37,720 bases of DNA from Cyanobacteria bacterium GSL.Bin1 (lineage in GTDB: Bacteria; Cyanobacteriota; Cyanobacteriia; Cyanobacteriales; Rubidibacteraceae). Each line of letters opens with the position of its first letter. Position 1 is the first letter of the stretch. The position numbers and the translations under genes were made by a program. The notes below the pieces were generated by a model. The model saw only the letters and a program-made list of their open reading frames with translations. It ran no database searches and was not told the DNA's origin. This document shows positions 8,138 through 18,355 of the stretch, piece after piece. Location: the NCBI GenBank assembly GCA_009909085.1, contig JAAANX010000064.1, forward strand, positions 1 to 37,720. Reading direction: 5' to 3'.

Positions 8138-8144
8138 ACCTCAT

Positions 8145-8170
8145 CCCGTCAAATCAAAGATTATGACGGG
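8145..8170 (+). terminator. Possible terminator hairpin
   Basis: CCCGTCA (8145-8151) pairs perfectly with TGACGGG (8164-8170) across a 12-nt AT-rich loop, shortly after the stop codon at 8137. A run of T does not follow (agtcttctc), so it is at best a weak or factor-assisted terminator. Confidence 0.4.
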
Positions 8171-8208
8171 AGTCTTCTCAGGACGCTAGATAAAACTCAA
8201 ATCGAACG

Positions 8209-9198
8209 ATGAAGCAATCTCATATCGTTGTCTTTGGCAGCCTCAATATGGACCTTTTAGCCAAGACTTCCCATTGGCCTGTACCTGGAGAAACCATTAC
8301 CGGAGAACATTTTACAATGATTCCCGGTGGTAAAGGAGCGAATCAGGCGATCGCGGTGTCTCGGTTAGGGATTCCTTGTCATCTGGTGGGGCGCGTGGGC
8401 AAAGATAGCTTCGGTGATACCCTCCTGTACTCTTTACAAGCTAATAACGTTGACACCACAGGGGTTCTGGTTGATGAATCCGCTCATACTGGGGTTGCCA
8501 TGATTACCGTTAATGATGACGGAGAAAATCAAATTATTGCAATTCCTGAAGCAAACGGTAACTTAGATGAAACTGATGTAGAACGGCTACGCTCTCACTT
8601 AGAGGGAGCGACATTTTTATTGATGCAGCTAGAAATCCCGATCGCGGTTGTGGGAGCTGCTGCTGAAATCGCTAAATCTTTGGGGATTACAGTCATTTTA
8701 GACCCGGCACCTGCCCAAGAATTACCGTTCACCCTATATAGCAATCTCGATATTATTACGCCCAATGCTTTAGAAGCAGAAGCTTTAGTGGGATTTCCCG
8801 TCACTGATACAGAATCAGCCCAACAAGCCGCCACTTACTTACAAAGCCAAGGCGTTAATACCGTTATGATTACCTTGGGCAAACAAGGTGTGTATTGTGC
8901 CCACGGTGAAGAAAGCTTTTTTGTCCCAGCCTTTGATCTGGTTGAACCTATTATCGATAGCGTTGCTGCTGGCGATGCCTTTAATGGGGGTTTAGCCGTA
9001 GCCTTATCTCAAGGCATGAATCTCCAACGCTCCATTATTTGCGGCTCTGCTGCTGGTGCTTTGACAGTAACGCAAGCCGGAGCCCAATCGGCATTACCTG
9101 ATTATGAAAGATTATATAAATTTTTAGGTGAGCGTGTCGGTTGGCAATTGCCACAAGCGGGTCACTATTCCCCTGTCAATTTTCATTCCCAGGGATGA
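8209..9198 (+). CDS. rbsK: Ribokinase (PfkB family sugar kinase)
   Basis: The 329-residue cytoplasmic enzyme phosphorylates a sugar at a primary hydroxyl; ribose to ribose-5-phosphate is the likely reaction. PfkB signatures are present. GGKGANQA at 40-47 follows the N-terminal GSLNMDLL substrate-binding stretch. TPNALEAEAL lies mid-protein. The C-terminal AAGDAFNGGLA motif near 253-262 supplies the catalytic Asp and anion hole. The usual DTxGAGD reads DSVAAGD here, a modest variant seen in ribokinases. No ribose transporter or repressor is adjacent, so substrate specificity (ribose versus another sugar or nucleoside) is inferred from overall resemblance. It is probably monocistronic or co-transcribed with the gene at 7625. 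Confidence 0.88.
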   Translation: MKQSHIVVFGSLNMDLLAKTSHWPVPGETITGEHFTMIPGGKGANQAIAVSRLGIPCHLVGRVGKDSFGDTLLYSLQANNVDTTGVLVDESAHTGVAMITVNDDGENQIIAIPEANGNLDETDVERLRSHLEGATFLLMQLEIPIAVVGAAAEIAKSLGITVILDPAPAQELPFTLYSNLDIITPNALEAEALVGFPVTDTESAQQAATYLQSQGVNTVMITLGKQGVYCAHGEESFFVPAFDLVEPIIDSVAAGDAFNGGLAVALSQGMNLQRSIICGSAAGALTVTQAGAQSALPDYERLYKFLGERVGWQLPQAGHYSPVNFHSQG

Positions 9199-9728
9199 GC
9201 CAGGCGTATGACTACTCCTTTTATGGAATTTTCCCACTTGCCCACTTTGACAGCACCGCTGTAGCATAAACATAGACAAGCAATGTTTATGTTCTGACAA
9301 CCTCAGCTCATGGAAACTTTGCTGAATCCTCACCAGAGGTAGAAACTCATCTCGAGTGGCTTGATGAGATCGACGACGATCCAGGATTAAGTCATGTGAA
9401 ACAGGGATTAAAGAGAAATACCCTCACCCCCCTCTACTTATCTCCCCCTCTCCCCGCTCAATTTGTAGCAAACATTTACTAATTTGATATTACTCCTCAT
9501 CCTTAGTGAAGTCCTAAAACGCAATTAATGATCTTGTGATCAATTTCCTCTGACTCTTCCGCTAACGGTGAATTACGATTAATCTCATTGCGCAAAGGGG
9601 AGAAGCCAAACCAGAGTCTTCAAACAACTCATTGGATCAGGTGTTTGAGGCGCGATTGACGCCAAATTCATGCCCAGAGGCAATCACTGTTAGGATAATT
9701 ATCTGCTATATCGCTTAGAACAAACAGG
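9199..9728. other. 530-bp intergenic region with hairpins and a possible coding remnant
   Basis: No intact gene is seen. Near the ribokinase end there are two inverted repeats: CAGC-acc-GCTG at 9251-9261 and the perfect 9-bp CATAAACAT (9265-9273) with ATGTTTATG (9283-9291). From about 9279 to 9430 one plus-strand frame reads as plausible protein (SAHGNFAESSPEVETHLEWL, then DEIDDDPGLSHVKQGLK) without a start codon, which suggests the tail of a lost gene. A C-rich tract (9420-9461) follows. The folC promoter should lie near 9650-9720. Confidence 0.4.
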
Positions 9729-10982
9729 ATGAAAATCGATCAATTTTTAGCTGCCTTTCAACGCTTTGGCGTTAATCTCGGATTAACTCGTATTGAAAAA
9801 TTATTGACTCAACTGGGCAATCCCGAAACGAGTGTTCCTTTAATCCATGTTGCGGGAACCAATGGGAAAGGTTCAGTCTGTGCTTATTTATCGTCCGTTT
9901 TAACCACAGCAGGATATCGCGTGGGACGCTACACTTCTCCCCATTTAGTTAATTGGACCGAACGCATCTGTTTGAATGAAGCACCCATTTCGGAAGCCGA
10001 TTTTCTTGCTGTTTTAGAAAGAGTGAAAGCAGCGATTGGCGAGGAAGATCACCCCACCTTATTTGAAGTAGTTACCGCAGCCGCTTGGCTTTACTTTGCA
10101 CAGCAAAAGGTTGATGTTGCTGTCATGGAAGTGGGGCTAGGCGGACGTTTAGATGCGACAAATGTGAAAGAGCAAGTGCTGGCATCGATTATTACCCCCA
10201 TTAGTCGCGAACATTGGCAAGTTCTAGGAGATACCGTTGGCAAAATTGCAAGGGAAAAAGCAGGCGTTCTCAAGTCTCATTGTCCTGCCTTTATTGCGCC
10301 ACAGGAAGCAGAAGCCGCAACCGTAATTCAAGAACGAGCTCAGGAATTGCACTGTCCGACGACTTGGGTTCAACCCGCAACACCGGTTTCTGAACGATTA
10401 GATCGCGCAACGTATCAAAGTTTAACTTATCCCTTACCGTTATCGGGAACTGTCCAACTGACTAATTCTGCCGTTGCCGTTGCAACTTTACAATATTTGC
10501 AACAACAAGGCTGGAACATTTCTGATGCAGCCATTGAGCAAGGAATCAGAAAAACCCGCTGGTTAGGACGATTGCAATGGGTCACTTGGCAGAATCGCTC
10601 TCTCCTCCTTGATGGAGCACATAACCCCGCAGCAGCACAAGGCTTGCGAGACTATGTGGATACCTTACCGCAGCCTGTCACTTGGATTATGGGGATTTTA
10701 GCGACGAAAGAACAGGAAAAAATCTTAACGATTCTTCTGCGTCCCCATGACACCCTATACACGGTTCCCGTTCCCGATCATCAAACAACGTCACCGGAAG
10801 ACCTCTGTCGGATGCAACAGGCAGTAGAACAATGTTTCCCCTGTCGGGATTTAGAAACCGCTTTAGAAAAAGTGGCAGCAGACCCTAAACCACCAACAAC
10901 CATTCTTTGTGGCTCTTTATATTTAGTCGGTTATTTTTTAGGAACAATCCCTCATACTCAAGATGAAACGTACAATTCTTAA
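9729..10982 (+). CDS. folC: Bifunctional folylpolyglutamate synthase / dihydrofolate synthase
   Basis: FolC adds L-glutamate to dihydropteroate and then to tetrahydrofolates in an ATP-dependent ligation related to the Mur ligases. In the 417 residues the P-loop HVAGTNGKGSV lies at 40-50, followed by the S-loop PHLVNWTERI. Next come EVGLGGRLDATN near 135-146, where the Mur-family metal-binding residues sit, and the C-terminal ligase domain with LLDGAHNPAA near 294-303. Length is normal. It begins with a clear ATG and ends 48 nt before chlD on the same strand. Tight spacing suggests read-through into chlD, but no functional link between folate and chlorophyll synthesis needs to be assumed. Confidence 0.95.
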   Translation: MKIDQFLAAFQRFGVNLGLTRIEKLLTQLGNPETSVPLIHVAGTNGKGSVCAYLSSVLTTAGYRVGRYTSPHLVNWTERICLNEAPISEADFLAVLERVKAAIGEEDHPTLFEVVTAAAWLYFAQQKVDVAVMEVGLGGRLDATNVKEQVLASIITPISREHWQVLGDTVGKIAREKAGVLKSHCPAFIAPQEAEAATVIQERAQELHCPTTWVQPATPVSERLDRATYQSLTYPLPLSGTVQLTNSAVAVATLQYLQQQGWNISDAAIEQGIRKTRWLGRLQWVTWQNRSLLLDGAHNPAAAQGLRDYVDTLPQPVTWIMGILATKEQEKILTILLRPHDTLYTVPVPDHQTTSPEDLCRMQQAVEQCFPCRDLETALEKVAADPKPPTTILCGSLYLVGYFLGTIPHTQDETYNS

Positions 10983-11030
10983 TGTAAAAAATACTTAACA
11001 AACAGGGTTAAATTTGTCAAAATAGACACT

Positions 11031-13103
11031 ATGGCTACTTCAACAACGTCTCTTACTAATCCTACTTTTCCTTTAACCGCTGTGGTCGGACAAGAAGCAA
11101 TTAAATTGGCATTGCTTCTCAGTGCCGTTGACCCCAAACTCGGCGGTATTGCAATTTCTGGTAAACGAGGCACTGCTAAATCAGTGATGGCGCGAGCGAT
11201 TCATTCCCTGTTACCCCCCTTTGAAATTGTCAAAGGGTCAATATCTAATTGTGATCCCGAAAACCCAGAAGAATGGGATGATGAAACTTTTGCCCAGTAT
11301 GGGGATACGACAGAGATTCCTACTGAAGTCATTCGTGCGCCGTTTGTGCAAATTCCGTTAGGCGTAACTGAAGACCGTTTACTCGGGTCTGTGGATGTCG
11401 AGAAGTCTGTTAAAGAAGGGAAAACCGTTTTTCAACCGGGACTGCTGGCACAAGCCCATCGGGGAGTCCTCTACGTTGATGAAATTAATCTCCTTGATGA
11501 CCAAATTGCCAACCAGTTGCTCTCCGTGCTGAGTGAAGGGCGTAATGTCATTGAACGGGAAGGAATTAGCTTTCAACATCCCTGTCAACCGCTGTTGATT
11601 GCCACCTATAACCCGGAAGAAAAACCGCTACGAGAACATTTATTAGACCGCATTGCGATTACCCTTTCTGCTGATGGGGTATTAGCCCTCGATCAGCGGG
11701 TGCAAGCGGTGGAACAAGCCATTGGGTTTGCCAACTCCCAACAAGCCTTTCTGGATCAATACGAAGAAGATTTAGAGGGGTTGCGAACTGATATTATTTT
11801 GGCGCGAGAATGGTTGAAAGAAGTGACCATTGCACCAGAACAGATTAATTATTTAGTAGAAGAAGCGGTACGTGGGGTTGTGCAAGGACATCGGGCGGAA
11901 TTATTTGCGGTGCGAGTGGCAAAAGCAGCAGCCGCCCTCGATGGACGTAACCAAGTCACAGGAGATGATTTACGCCGTGCTGTCGAGTTAGTCATTGTCC
12001 CGCGTTCGACTGTGGCACAAAGCCCACCGGAACAACAAGAACAAGAACCGCCACCACCGCCGCCGGAAAATAAAGATCAAGAAGACGATTCAGAAGGAGA
12101 AACGCCACCCGAAGATCAACAAGAACCGGAACAACCGCCTGAAGATCAGCAAGAGGACTCTTCCCAAGACGAAGAAGGTGAGGATGACGAAGAACAAGAA
12201 GCCCCGCAAATTCCAGAGGAGTTTGTCTTTGATGCGGAAGGGGTGATTATGGATCCCACGGTGCTTTATTTCAGCCAAATGGCAAAACAGCAGGGAACTT
12301 CCGGCAGCCGCGGTTTAATTTTCTCTGAGGAACGGGGACGCTATGTCAAACCGATGCTACCGAAAGGGAAAGTGAAACGGATTGCTGTGGATGCGACACT
12401 CCGCGCCGCAGCGCCCTATCAGAAGGCACGACGGCTGCGTCAGCCTCATCGCAAGGTAATTGTCGAACAAAGCGATATGCGCTCGAAACGCTTGGCACGA
12501 CAAGCGGGAGCGTTAGTCGTTTTCTTAGTGGATGCGTCGGGTTCGATGGCATTAAACCGGATGCAATCCGCAAAAGGCGCGGTTTTACAGTTACTCACAG
12601 AAGCTTATGAAAATCGCGATCAGGTAGCACTCATTCCCTTCCGTGGGGAACAAGCAGAGGTATTATTACCGCCAACGCGATCCATTTCTATGGCACGGAA
12701 TCGCCTCGAAAAACTACCCTGTGGCGGGGGTTCGCCGTTGGCCCATGGCTTAACCCAAGCGGTTCATGTGGGGATGAATGCGCAAATGTCGGGGGATGTG
12801 GGACAAGTGATCTTAGTGGCGATTACCGATGGACGAGGAAATATTCCCTTAGCGCGATCGCTGGGTGAACCCTTATCGGAAGACGAAAAGCCAAATATCA
12901 AAGAAGAACTCCTGGAAATTGCTGGTAAAATTCGGGCTCTCGGTGTGAAATTACTGGTCATCGATACTGAAAATAAATTTGTTTCCACGGGCTTTGCAAA
13001 AGAACTCGCCAAAGCAGCCGGCGGGAATTATTACCACTTGCCCAAAGCAACGGACAGCGCGATCGCGGGTATGGCAAAACAAGCCATTGCAGATATGAAA
13101 TAA
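11031..13103 (+). CDS. chlD: Magnesium chelatase subunit D
   Basis: ChlD works with ChlI and ChlH to insert Mg2+ into protoporphyrin IX, the first committed step of chlorophyll synthesis. The 690-residue protein has three parts. The first is an N-terminal AAA+ module with a P-loop (GKRGTAKS at 44-51) and Walker [11 protein letters not shown] near 145-155. The second is an acidic, proline- and glutamine-rich linker at about 327-397. The third is a C-terminal integrin-I/von Willebrand A domain with the MIDAS motif DASGSM near 500. In many ChlD proteins the AAA+ motifs are degenerate; here both are well conserved, as is usual in cyanobacteria. ChlI and ChlH genes are not in the window. Confidence 0.97.
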   Translation: MATSTTSLTNPTFPLTAVVGQEAIKLALLLSAVDPKLGGIAISGKRGTAKSVMARAIHSLLPPFEIVKGSISNCDPENPEEWDDETFAQYGDTTEIPTEVIRAPFVQIPLGVTEDRLLGSVDVEKSVKEGKTVFQPGLLAQAHRGVLYVDEINLLDDQIANQLLSVLSEGRNVIEREGISFQHPCQPLLIATYNPEEKPLREHLLDRIAITLSADGVLALDQRVQAVEQAIGFANSQQAFLDQYEEDLEGLRTDIILAREWLKEVTIAPEQINYLVEEAVRGVVQGHRAELFAVRVAKAAAALDGRNQVTGDDLRRAVELVIVPRSTVAQSPPEQQEQEPPPPPPENKDQEDDSEGETPPEDQQEPEQPPEDQQEDSSQDEEGEDDEEQEAPQIPEEFVFDAEGVIMDPTVLYFSQMAKQQGTSGSRGLIFSEERGRYVKPMLPKGKVKRIAVDATLRAAAPYQKARRLRQPHRKVIVEQSDMRSKRLARQAGALVVFLVDASGSMALNRMQSAKGAVLQLLTEAYENRDQVALIPFRGEQAEVLLPPTRSISMARNRLEKLPCGGGSPLAHGLTQAVHVGMNAQMSGDVGQVILVAITDGRGNIPLARSLGEPLSEDEKPNIKEELLEIAGKIRALGVKLLVIDTENKFVSTGFAKELAKAAGGNYYHLPKATDSAIAGMAKQAIADMK

Positions 13104-13113
13104 TATTTTCGTG

Positions 13114-13197
13114 TTATTGCCAGCGCTCTTCTTCCATTTCTGGGTCGGTTTCTTCGTAGAGCAGGGCAGCGAATGAAATTAAGTCCCCAGAAATGCG
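13114..13197 (-). pseudogene. Possible C-terminal coding remnant
   Basis: On the minus strand a 27-codon frame without a start codon reads RISGDLISFAALLYEETDPE and closes with MEEERWQ and TAA at 13114. Upstream it is closed by TAG at 13198-13200. The peptide looks protein-like and may be the tail of a lost gene between chlD and the UPF0182 gene. I do not recognise it, and chance is possible. Confidence 0.2.
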
Positions 13198-13338
13198 CTA
13201 ATGATCAGCGAGGTCTTAGGGCTGCAAGCTTGACTGCATCTACTCTTTAGCAGATCGCTTTGATTACTCTTTTGCCTTCCCAGGCTGATCCATCAATAAA
13301 GAGGCTGGGTTGATGATCTAAGGAGTCTTGGATACCGG

Positions 13339-16300
13339 TTAAGATTGGATATCACCTTCTAGCGGCTCCGTCTCCGTTTCTGTCTCTGTTTCCAGTGACT
13401 CTGTCTCATTCTCTAATTCGGGAGCAGCAGGGATATTCTCTAAAGGACGAATAATTGCCGGTTCATCAGTTGTTTCCCCTTTGAAAATAGCATCAATTGC
13501 ACCTTGTAGTGTTTTTGCCATCACAATCTGATTCTCGTATACCATAATGACTCGAATCAAGGTTGGTAAACTATTTCGTTCTGCTTCTAAATAGACGGGT
13601 TCCACGTATAATAAAGATTGTTCAATGGGAATCACTAGTAAGTTGCCTTGGATAGCTCGCGATCCTTGTCGATTCCACAGCGAGATTTGCTGTGAAATCA
13701 CTGGTTCTTGGTTAATGAGCGCTTCAATTTGTTCCGGCCCATAAACTAGTCTTTGTTTTGGGAACTGATACAACAATTGTCTCCCATAAAATTCACCATC
13801 AGAACGAGCAGCAAGCCAAGCAATCAGGTTATTCCGTTCGGTTGGGGTAAAGGGCAGGAGTAAAATAAACTCCTCACTCTCAGCAGTGGGCAGTTTCATC
13901 GTTAAGTAGTACGGTTCAACGGCTTGCGCTTCGTTAGCGTAAATTTCTTGAGGAATTTGCCATTGGTCTTCTCGGTTATAAAAGACTTGGGCATCGGTCA
14001 TGTGATAGATTAAAAGTCGTTCTGACTGGACTTTAAATAAATCCACTGGATAGCGAATATGACTTTTCAAGGTGAGAGGCATTTCTTCAAGGGGCTTAAA
14101 AAGTTGGGGAAAGGCTTTTACCCACGCTTGAATAATTGGATCATCGGGATTAGCAATATAAAATGCCACATGACCGTTGTAAGCATCGACGACGACTTTT
14201 ACTGAGTTACGGATGTAGTTAAAGCCATAACTTCCTGGATCGGAATAGGGATAGTGGTCGCTGATTGTATAAGCATCAATGATCCAGTGGAGATAGTTTT
14301 CTGAACTATTGAGTCGAGTGGTAGTGGTGTTGGCAGCAACGAGATAAGGATCATCATCAAACTGCAGAAATGGCGCGATCGCGCGGACTCTTTCTTCAAT
14401 ATCTCGGCGCATTAGTAAGGTGGTTTCAGGGGTAAAATTCTGAGTAAACAACATCTGCCAATCTTTCAAATATTCGGCAAAGATCCCTCGCCGCCACCAG
14501 TTGCCAATCGAAATCCCCCCTCGACCATCGTAAGTGTTATAGGCATTATCTTCTCCGGTGGGATAGTCTAACTCCGGCTGTTGAGTCCGGGTCATCACAT
14601 AATTATCGGTCAGTTCTCCGTAATAAATCCTCGGTTTCCCAATGGGAATACTGTCTCGAATTTGTGGACTTGCAGTTCGCAATTGCCCAGCTTCTTCCTC
14701 TTGTCCGGTACCAATATCTTTCACATAATACTTGGGTAATCCTCCTTCTCCCACTTGATTCACCGGTGAGAGGGTAAAGCCATAGCCATGAGTGTAGACT
14801 AAATGTTGATTCACCCAAGTTTGCGCTTGTTCAGGAACGGAACTGTAATCTAACTCGCGGGGGGCAATAATCACCTGTTGCCGTTCTGTATTCCGTTTGG
14901 CAGCGTCTGGATCATCCAGATTAACGGTTAGGGTGTAGCGATCAATATCGGCGTCGGCAAATTCGTAATACAAGCGAATCTGTTGTAATTGACGGTTGGT
15001 TTGCAGCAATGGGCGCGCATCCCAAAGTCGGATATTATCAATCGTTTGCCCATTGTCCTGTATATCTGCAAAACTTAACTGTCCTTGGGGATCAAAGGGT
15101 TTTTCTTCAATTTCATCTAAACCAAAGGCAGCCCGTGTCATCCGGATGGTGCGTTCGAGATAGGGTTTTTCTCGTTCCAGTTCATTAGGAAGGACTTCAA
15201 ACTGTTGTACCGTAGGACTTAAAGCCCAACCACAAACCACTGCACCCAGATAAATCACTAAGCCAAACCAAGGGGAACGCCCTTTGATCCGAAACCGCTG
15301 TGAGTGCGCGATCGCGTGCCCAAAGAGCCAAACCGCTGTCACTGCTGCCACAATGGTTAAAAAAGTTTCTAAGGGAAGTTGGACCTGGACATCCGTGTAG
15401 CTTGCCCCATAAGTCACGCCTCGTTCTGAATAGAGCAGTTCATAACGGGCTAAGCCATGGCGTAAGGATAAGGTCAATAGCACCAATCCGCCTAAACTAT
15501 ACAAATGGCGCAGTTGCGGATAAGAAAAACCAGGAAACTTACCATCAGGAATACTATTCCCTGAGCAAAGATAAATTAAACTAACCGCCAATAAGGCATA
15601 TAAAAAGAGGCCCCCTAACCAAAAATCCAGCAGTTCCCAAATGGGTAAACTAAAGATATAAAAACCAACATTTTTCTGGAACAGGGGATCAACTGTATCA
15701 AAGGGAGTGGCGTTGAAAAATTGCAGGACTTGCGCCCAATTTAAAGCAATAATAATCGTAAAAAAAGCACTAATAATAACTGCAAAGGTTTTTAACCAGA
15801 AGCGGAGTTTCATCAGCAAAATTGCAAAAATCCCGATCAGGATCAGAATTTGCCATTTCGATTCCCAAATCCTTCCCCAAAGTGGCTTAATCAGTTGGAG
15901 TTGGAAGGGAGATGGGAGAAACGGTTTTAAGTTAGCCACTTCATAATTGTCTGAAAGTCCTGAAACTTCGTAAACATTACCAATGAAGGGGAGTTGCAAT
16001 CCTTGCAAAAAAAATAAACTCACCTGCAAGTAGTGCAATAAGATAAAACTAATTAATAGAGAAATAATCGCAATTATAGTCAGTAGCCGACGCAAGGTCA
16101 TTTTCCCCAGCATGGGCGGTGCACTTGGAAAATGCTGAGTAGAAGGATGAGGATAACGGAGGGCTTGCGCGATCGCGAAATTAGCCGACAAAAATAGGGC
16201 TGAAATTCCAAAAACCCCAACGCCTAATGCAAGTTGTATGCTTAATCGGGTGAGCCATACTTCTAAATAATCAACTTCTTCAAACCAAAACCAATTCACC

Positions 16301-16458
16301 ACTAAACGACTAGCAATTTCTCCCACTAAAATCACCATAATCATAAAAAATGGCAAGCGCAGCCAGAAATCTCGACTTCTTAGAGAGAATTGTTGGTTCT
16401 GATTATGCAGTGAAGAATGATTTTTGAACTTTTCTCGAAATTGAAAGGGAAATTGCAC
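13339..16458 (-). CDS. UPF0182 family large membrane protein
   Basis: The 1039-residue protein matches UPF0182 (COG1615), found in actinobacteria and cyanobacteria, with unknown function. The first 400 residues contain about seven hydrophobic segments (for example MIMVILVGEIASRLVV, IQLALGVGVFGISALF, LLTIIAIISLLISFILL). These include the family's WFWFEEVDYLEVW stretch after the first helix and a SERGVTYGASYTDV segment before the last helices. The remaining 600 residues form a soluble, probably extracytoplasmic domain with NTYDGRGGISIGNWWRR and YPYSDPGSYGFNYIRNSVKV. The C-terminus is a low-complexity Glu/Thr tail (ETETETETE), likely disordered. It is transcribed alone, divergently from the gene at 16805. 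Confidence 0.9.
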   Translation of the reverse strand: MQFPFQFREKFKNHSSLHNQNQQFSLRSRDFWLRLPFFMIMVILVGEIASRLVVNWFWFEEVDYLEVWLTRLSIQLALGVGVFGISALFLSANFAIAQALRYPHPSTQHFPSAPPMLGKMTLRRLLTIIAIISLLISFILLHYLQVSLFFLQGLQLPFIGNVYEVSGLSDNYEVANLKPFLPSPFQLQLIKPLWGRIWESKWQILILIGIFAILLMKLRFWLKTFAVIISAFFTIIIALNWAQVLQFFNATPFDTVDPLFQKNVGFYIFSLPIWELLDFWLGGLFLYALLAVSLIYLCSGNSIPDGKFPGFSYPQLRHLYSLGGLVLLTLSLRHGLARYELLYSERGVTYGASYTDVQVQLPLETFLTIVAAVTAVWLFGHAIAHSQRFRIKGRSPWFGLVIYLGAVVCGWALSPTVQQFEVLPNELEREKPYLERTIRMTRAAFGLDEIEEKPFDPQGQLSFADIQDNGQTIDNIRLWDARPLLQTNRQLQQIRLYYEFADADIDRYTLTVNLDDPDAAKRNTERQQVIIAPRELDYSSVPEQAQTWVNQHLVYTHGYGFTLSPVNQVGEGGLPKYYVKDIGTGQEEEAGQLRTASPQIRDSIPIGKPRIYYGELTDNYVMTRTQQPELDYPTGEDNAYNTYDGRGGISIGNWWRRGIFAEYLKDWQMLFTQNFTPETTLLMRRDIEERVRAIAPFLQFDDDPYLVAANTTTTRLNSSENYLHWIIDAYTISDHYPYSDPGSYGFNYIRNSVKVVVDAYNGHVAFYIANPDDPIIQAWVKAFPQLFKPLEEMPLTLKSHIRYPVDLFKVQSERLLIYHMTDAQVFYNREDQWQIPQEIYANEAQAVEPYYLTMKLPTAESEEFILLLPFTPTERNNLIAWLAARSDGEFYGRQLLYQFPKQRLVYGPEQIEALINQEPVISQQISLWNRQGSRAIQGNLLVIPIEQSLLYVEPVYLEAERNSLPTLIRVIMVYENQIVMAKTLQGAIDAIFKGETTDEPAIIRPLENIPAAPELENETESLETETETETEPLEGDIQS

Positions 16459-16804
16459 TGGCTTAAAAAGAATAATGGAGCGGGTTGGGTTCCTTGAGAA
16501 AAAAGAAGCAGAGAAGCAATTATTTTGTATTGATTATATTCTCTCTAACTGATTTTGACAGGAAATTGCAAAATTAATTAATTTATTGCTCCTGGTTTAG
16601 GAGTCACTCACTCCTGAAAGTTCTCATCTTCTTTTCATCTAAAACTAACTGACGTTTCACGAGGTCCAACTTGCAAAAAGACTTTTGGGAGATTTATCAA
16701 TTAACTTTAACGAGTGACTACTACCAATTCTCCCAGAGGATCAATTGCAGCTTCTTTACATTTTGTTACATTTAAGAGGCGTTGTCTTGCATGTCTATTG
16801 ACAA
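16459..16804. other. Divergent intergenic region (346 bp)
   Basis: It lies between two genes that start in opposite directions, so it should hold both promoters. It is AT-rich, with several short direct repeats of the actcactcctg/ctcatcttc type. I see no RNA gene, terminator or convincing operator. Confidence 0.5.
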
Positions 16805-17710
16805 ATGACCCTCGATATTAGTAAAAAAAGAGACTGGTTGCGCGGTTGGACTCCGTCTATGCTTCGCAAACGCGCTCTTGAACTATTCATTTATCCAAGT
16901 GTTTGGGTAGCTGCCGCACTAGCTTCCTTAACCGCATTTGCGCAAGCGATGATGGGCTTAGAAACCGATTGGCGACCGCTCCTGTTTGTATTTCTTGTTG
17001 CACTCATTCCTTACAATCTAGATCGTCTTTTTGATGCCTATGTGCAACAGAGTCAAAATGCCGAAGCACAAGCCTATTTTCGCTCCAATTCTGGATTGTT
17101 AGCGTTACTTTTCGTTGCCATTGCTGGTGTGCTCACTTTATTTTGGTTGGCGCCGACAGCCGTGCGTTATGTCAGTTTAGCTGTGGTGTTTCCTTTGGTT
17201 TACGGCGCCCCTATTTTTCCGATTCGGAGAAAAAAACAGTGGCATTGGTATCGGTTGAAAGATATTCCCGGTTCTAAGGCTTGGATTGTTTGTACCATTA
17301 TTACTTATGCCGCGATCGCGCTTCCTCTAGCTTATGCCGGAACTGAATTTGATCTCAGAGCCGGATTAACCACTTGTTTTATCTTCGCTTTTGAAGGGTC
17401 AAATGCCAACTTATTTGATGTGCGCGATTTAGAATCTGATGCGAAAAAAGGGGTATTAACTTTACCCTTACTGGTTGGTATTCAAGGCAGTCGAATGATT
17501 CTCACTTTAATGAATGTTCTCATGTTAGCCATTGTGATTGGCTATGGGGGAAGCTTGATGCTGCCCTTTTATCCGGCAATCTTGAGTGCAACGAGTGCAA
17601 CGCTTATTTTAATCTGGACCGTTGATGAAAATACACCGCTGTTATTTTACGATTTAATTATTGATGGCTTGCTATTTCTTCCCATCCTCATTTATGGGTT
17701 GATTAGTTAA
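16805..17710 (+). CDS. UbiA-like prenyltransferase superfamily membrane protein
   Basis: The 301-residue protein has about eight hydrophobic segments. Two aspartate motifs sit where UbiA-type aromatic prenyltransferases carry theirs. The first, YNLDRLFDAY (N71, D73, D77), is a reduced version of NDxxDxxxD. The second, NLFDVRDLESDAKKG (D205, D208, D212), matches DxxDxxxD followed by the usual KKGVLTLPLLVG. Catalysis in this superfamily needs both motifs to bind Mg2+ and the polyprenyl diphosphate. The weak first motif and loss of the canonical ND pair leave activity open. It is not a close match to ChlG, UbiA, MenA or the homogentisate enzymes as I recall them. The gene stands alone, divergent from the UPF0182 gene. 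Confidence 0.65.
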   Translation: MTLDISKKRDWLRGWTPSMLRKRALELFIYPSVWVAAALASLTAFAQAMMGLETDWRPLLFVFLVALIPYNLDRLFDAYVQQSQNAEAQAYFRSNSGLLALLFVAIAGVLTLFWLAPTAVRYVSLAVVFPLVYGAPIFPIRRKKQWHWYRLKDIPGSKAWIVCTIITYAAIALPLAYAGTEFDLRAGLTTCFIFAFEGSNANLFDVRDLESDAKKGVLTLPLLVGIQGSRMILTLMNVLMLAIVIGYGGSLMLPFYPAILSATSATLILIWTVDENTPLLFYDLIIDGLLFLPILIYGLIS

Positions 17711-17826
17711 AGAAGTCTTTCAACAGTGATGACAAAAATTAATTAATCGACCCAACTTGTTTGCAAATTGAGCCGAAAAATGTTAAGATCAGCGGCTTAT
17801 AGTTTCAGTATCTTTTCGATGGGTCA

Positions 17827-18144
17827 CTAACCCCGACTATTTGCTGTCACAGCTTCCTCTTCCTCAGGTTGCACAATTCTCAGACTGGGGAAGAGAAAGT
17901 GGTTTTCTTCCACATATTGTGCTCCAAAGAGCCCTTTTTCTGCCCAGAAATACCGATCTGTGGTATGCTCATTTCGTCTGACGACAACAAGAGCAGGAGG
18001 AGCAATTCCTTTGGCAGAAATGTATTTTCTTGCTGCAGTGACTGGCTTATATTCCCCACTTTCGATATTATATTGAGGCACTAAGGAGAGGATTTTTCGT
18101 CCTTCCTGGCGACGACGACTTTTGCGTTTACGTTTTCTTGCCAA
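17827..18144 (-). CDS. DUF3155 family protein
   Basis: The 105-residue protein matches my memory of DUF3155 (PF11352), a small cyanobacterial family of unknown function. It opens with a very basic stretch (MARKRKRKSRRRQEGRK), then SLVPQYNIESGEYKPVTAAR, and the conserved core NEHTTDRYFWAEKGLFGAQY and VEENHFLFPSL. The basic N-terminus suggests nucleic-acid or ribosome contact, which is inference. The start codon is TTG at 18144, supported by a full AGGAGGT eight bases upstream and by the family-like MARKRKRKS start; there is no ATG nearby in frame. It is convergent with the gene at 16805. Confidence 0.8.
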   Translation of the reverse strand: MARKRKRKSRRRQEGRKILSLVPQYNIESGEYKPVTAARKYISAKGIAPPALVVVRRNEHTTDRYFWAEKGLFGAQYVEENHFLFPSLRIVQPEEEEAVTANSRG

Positions 18145-18355
18145 GTCCGTTACCTCCTAATTTTATTAATAAATGTAATGGCAGTTACAAAATTCGTGCC
18201 AATTATAGGTTGAACTGGCAAATTTTTCAAGCTCTATGGTTTTAAGGCTTGTAGGAGGTTGATGCCTTGCTAGGTCAGGCTCATATAGCGATCAAGTTGG
18301 TAACAATGACAACATTTCAGTTATTTATTTTAATTTTTCTTAATAATCCTTTTAC

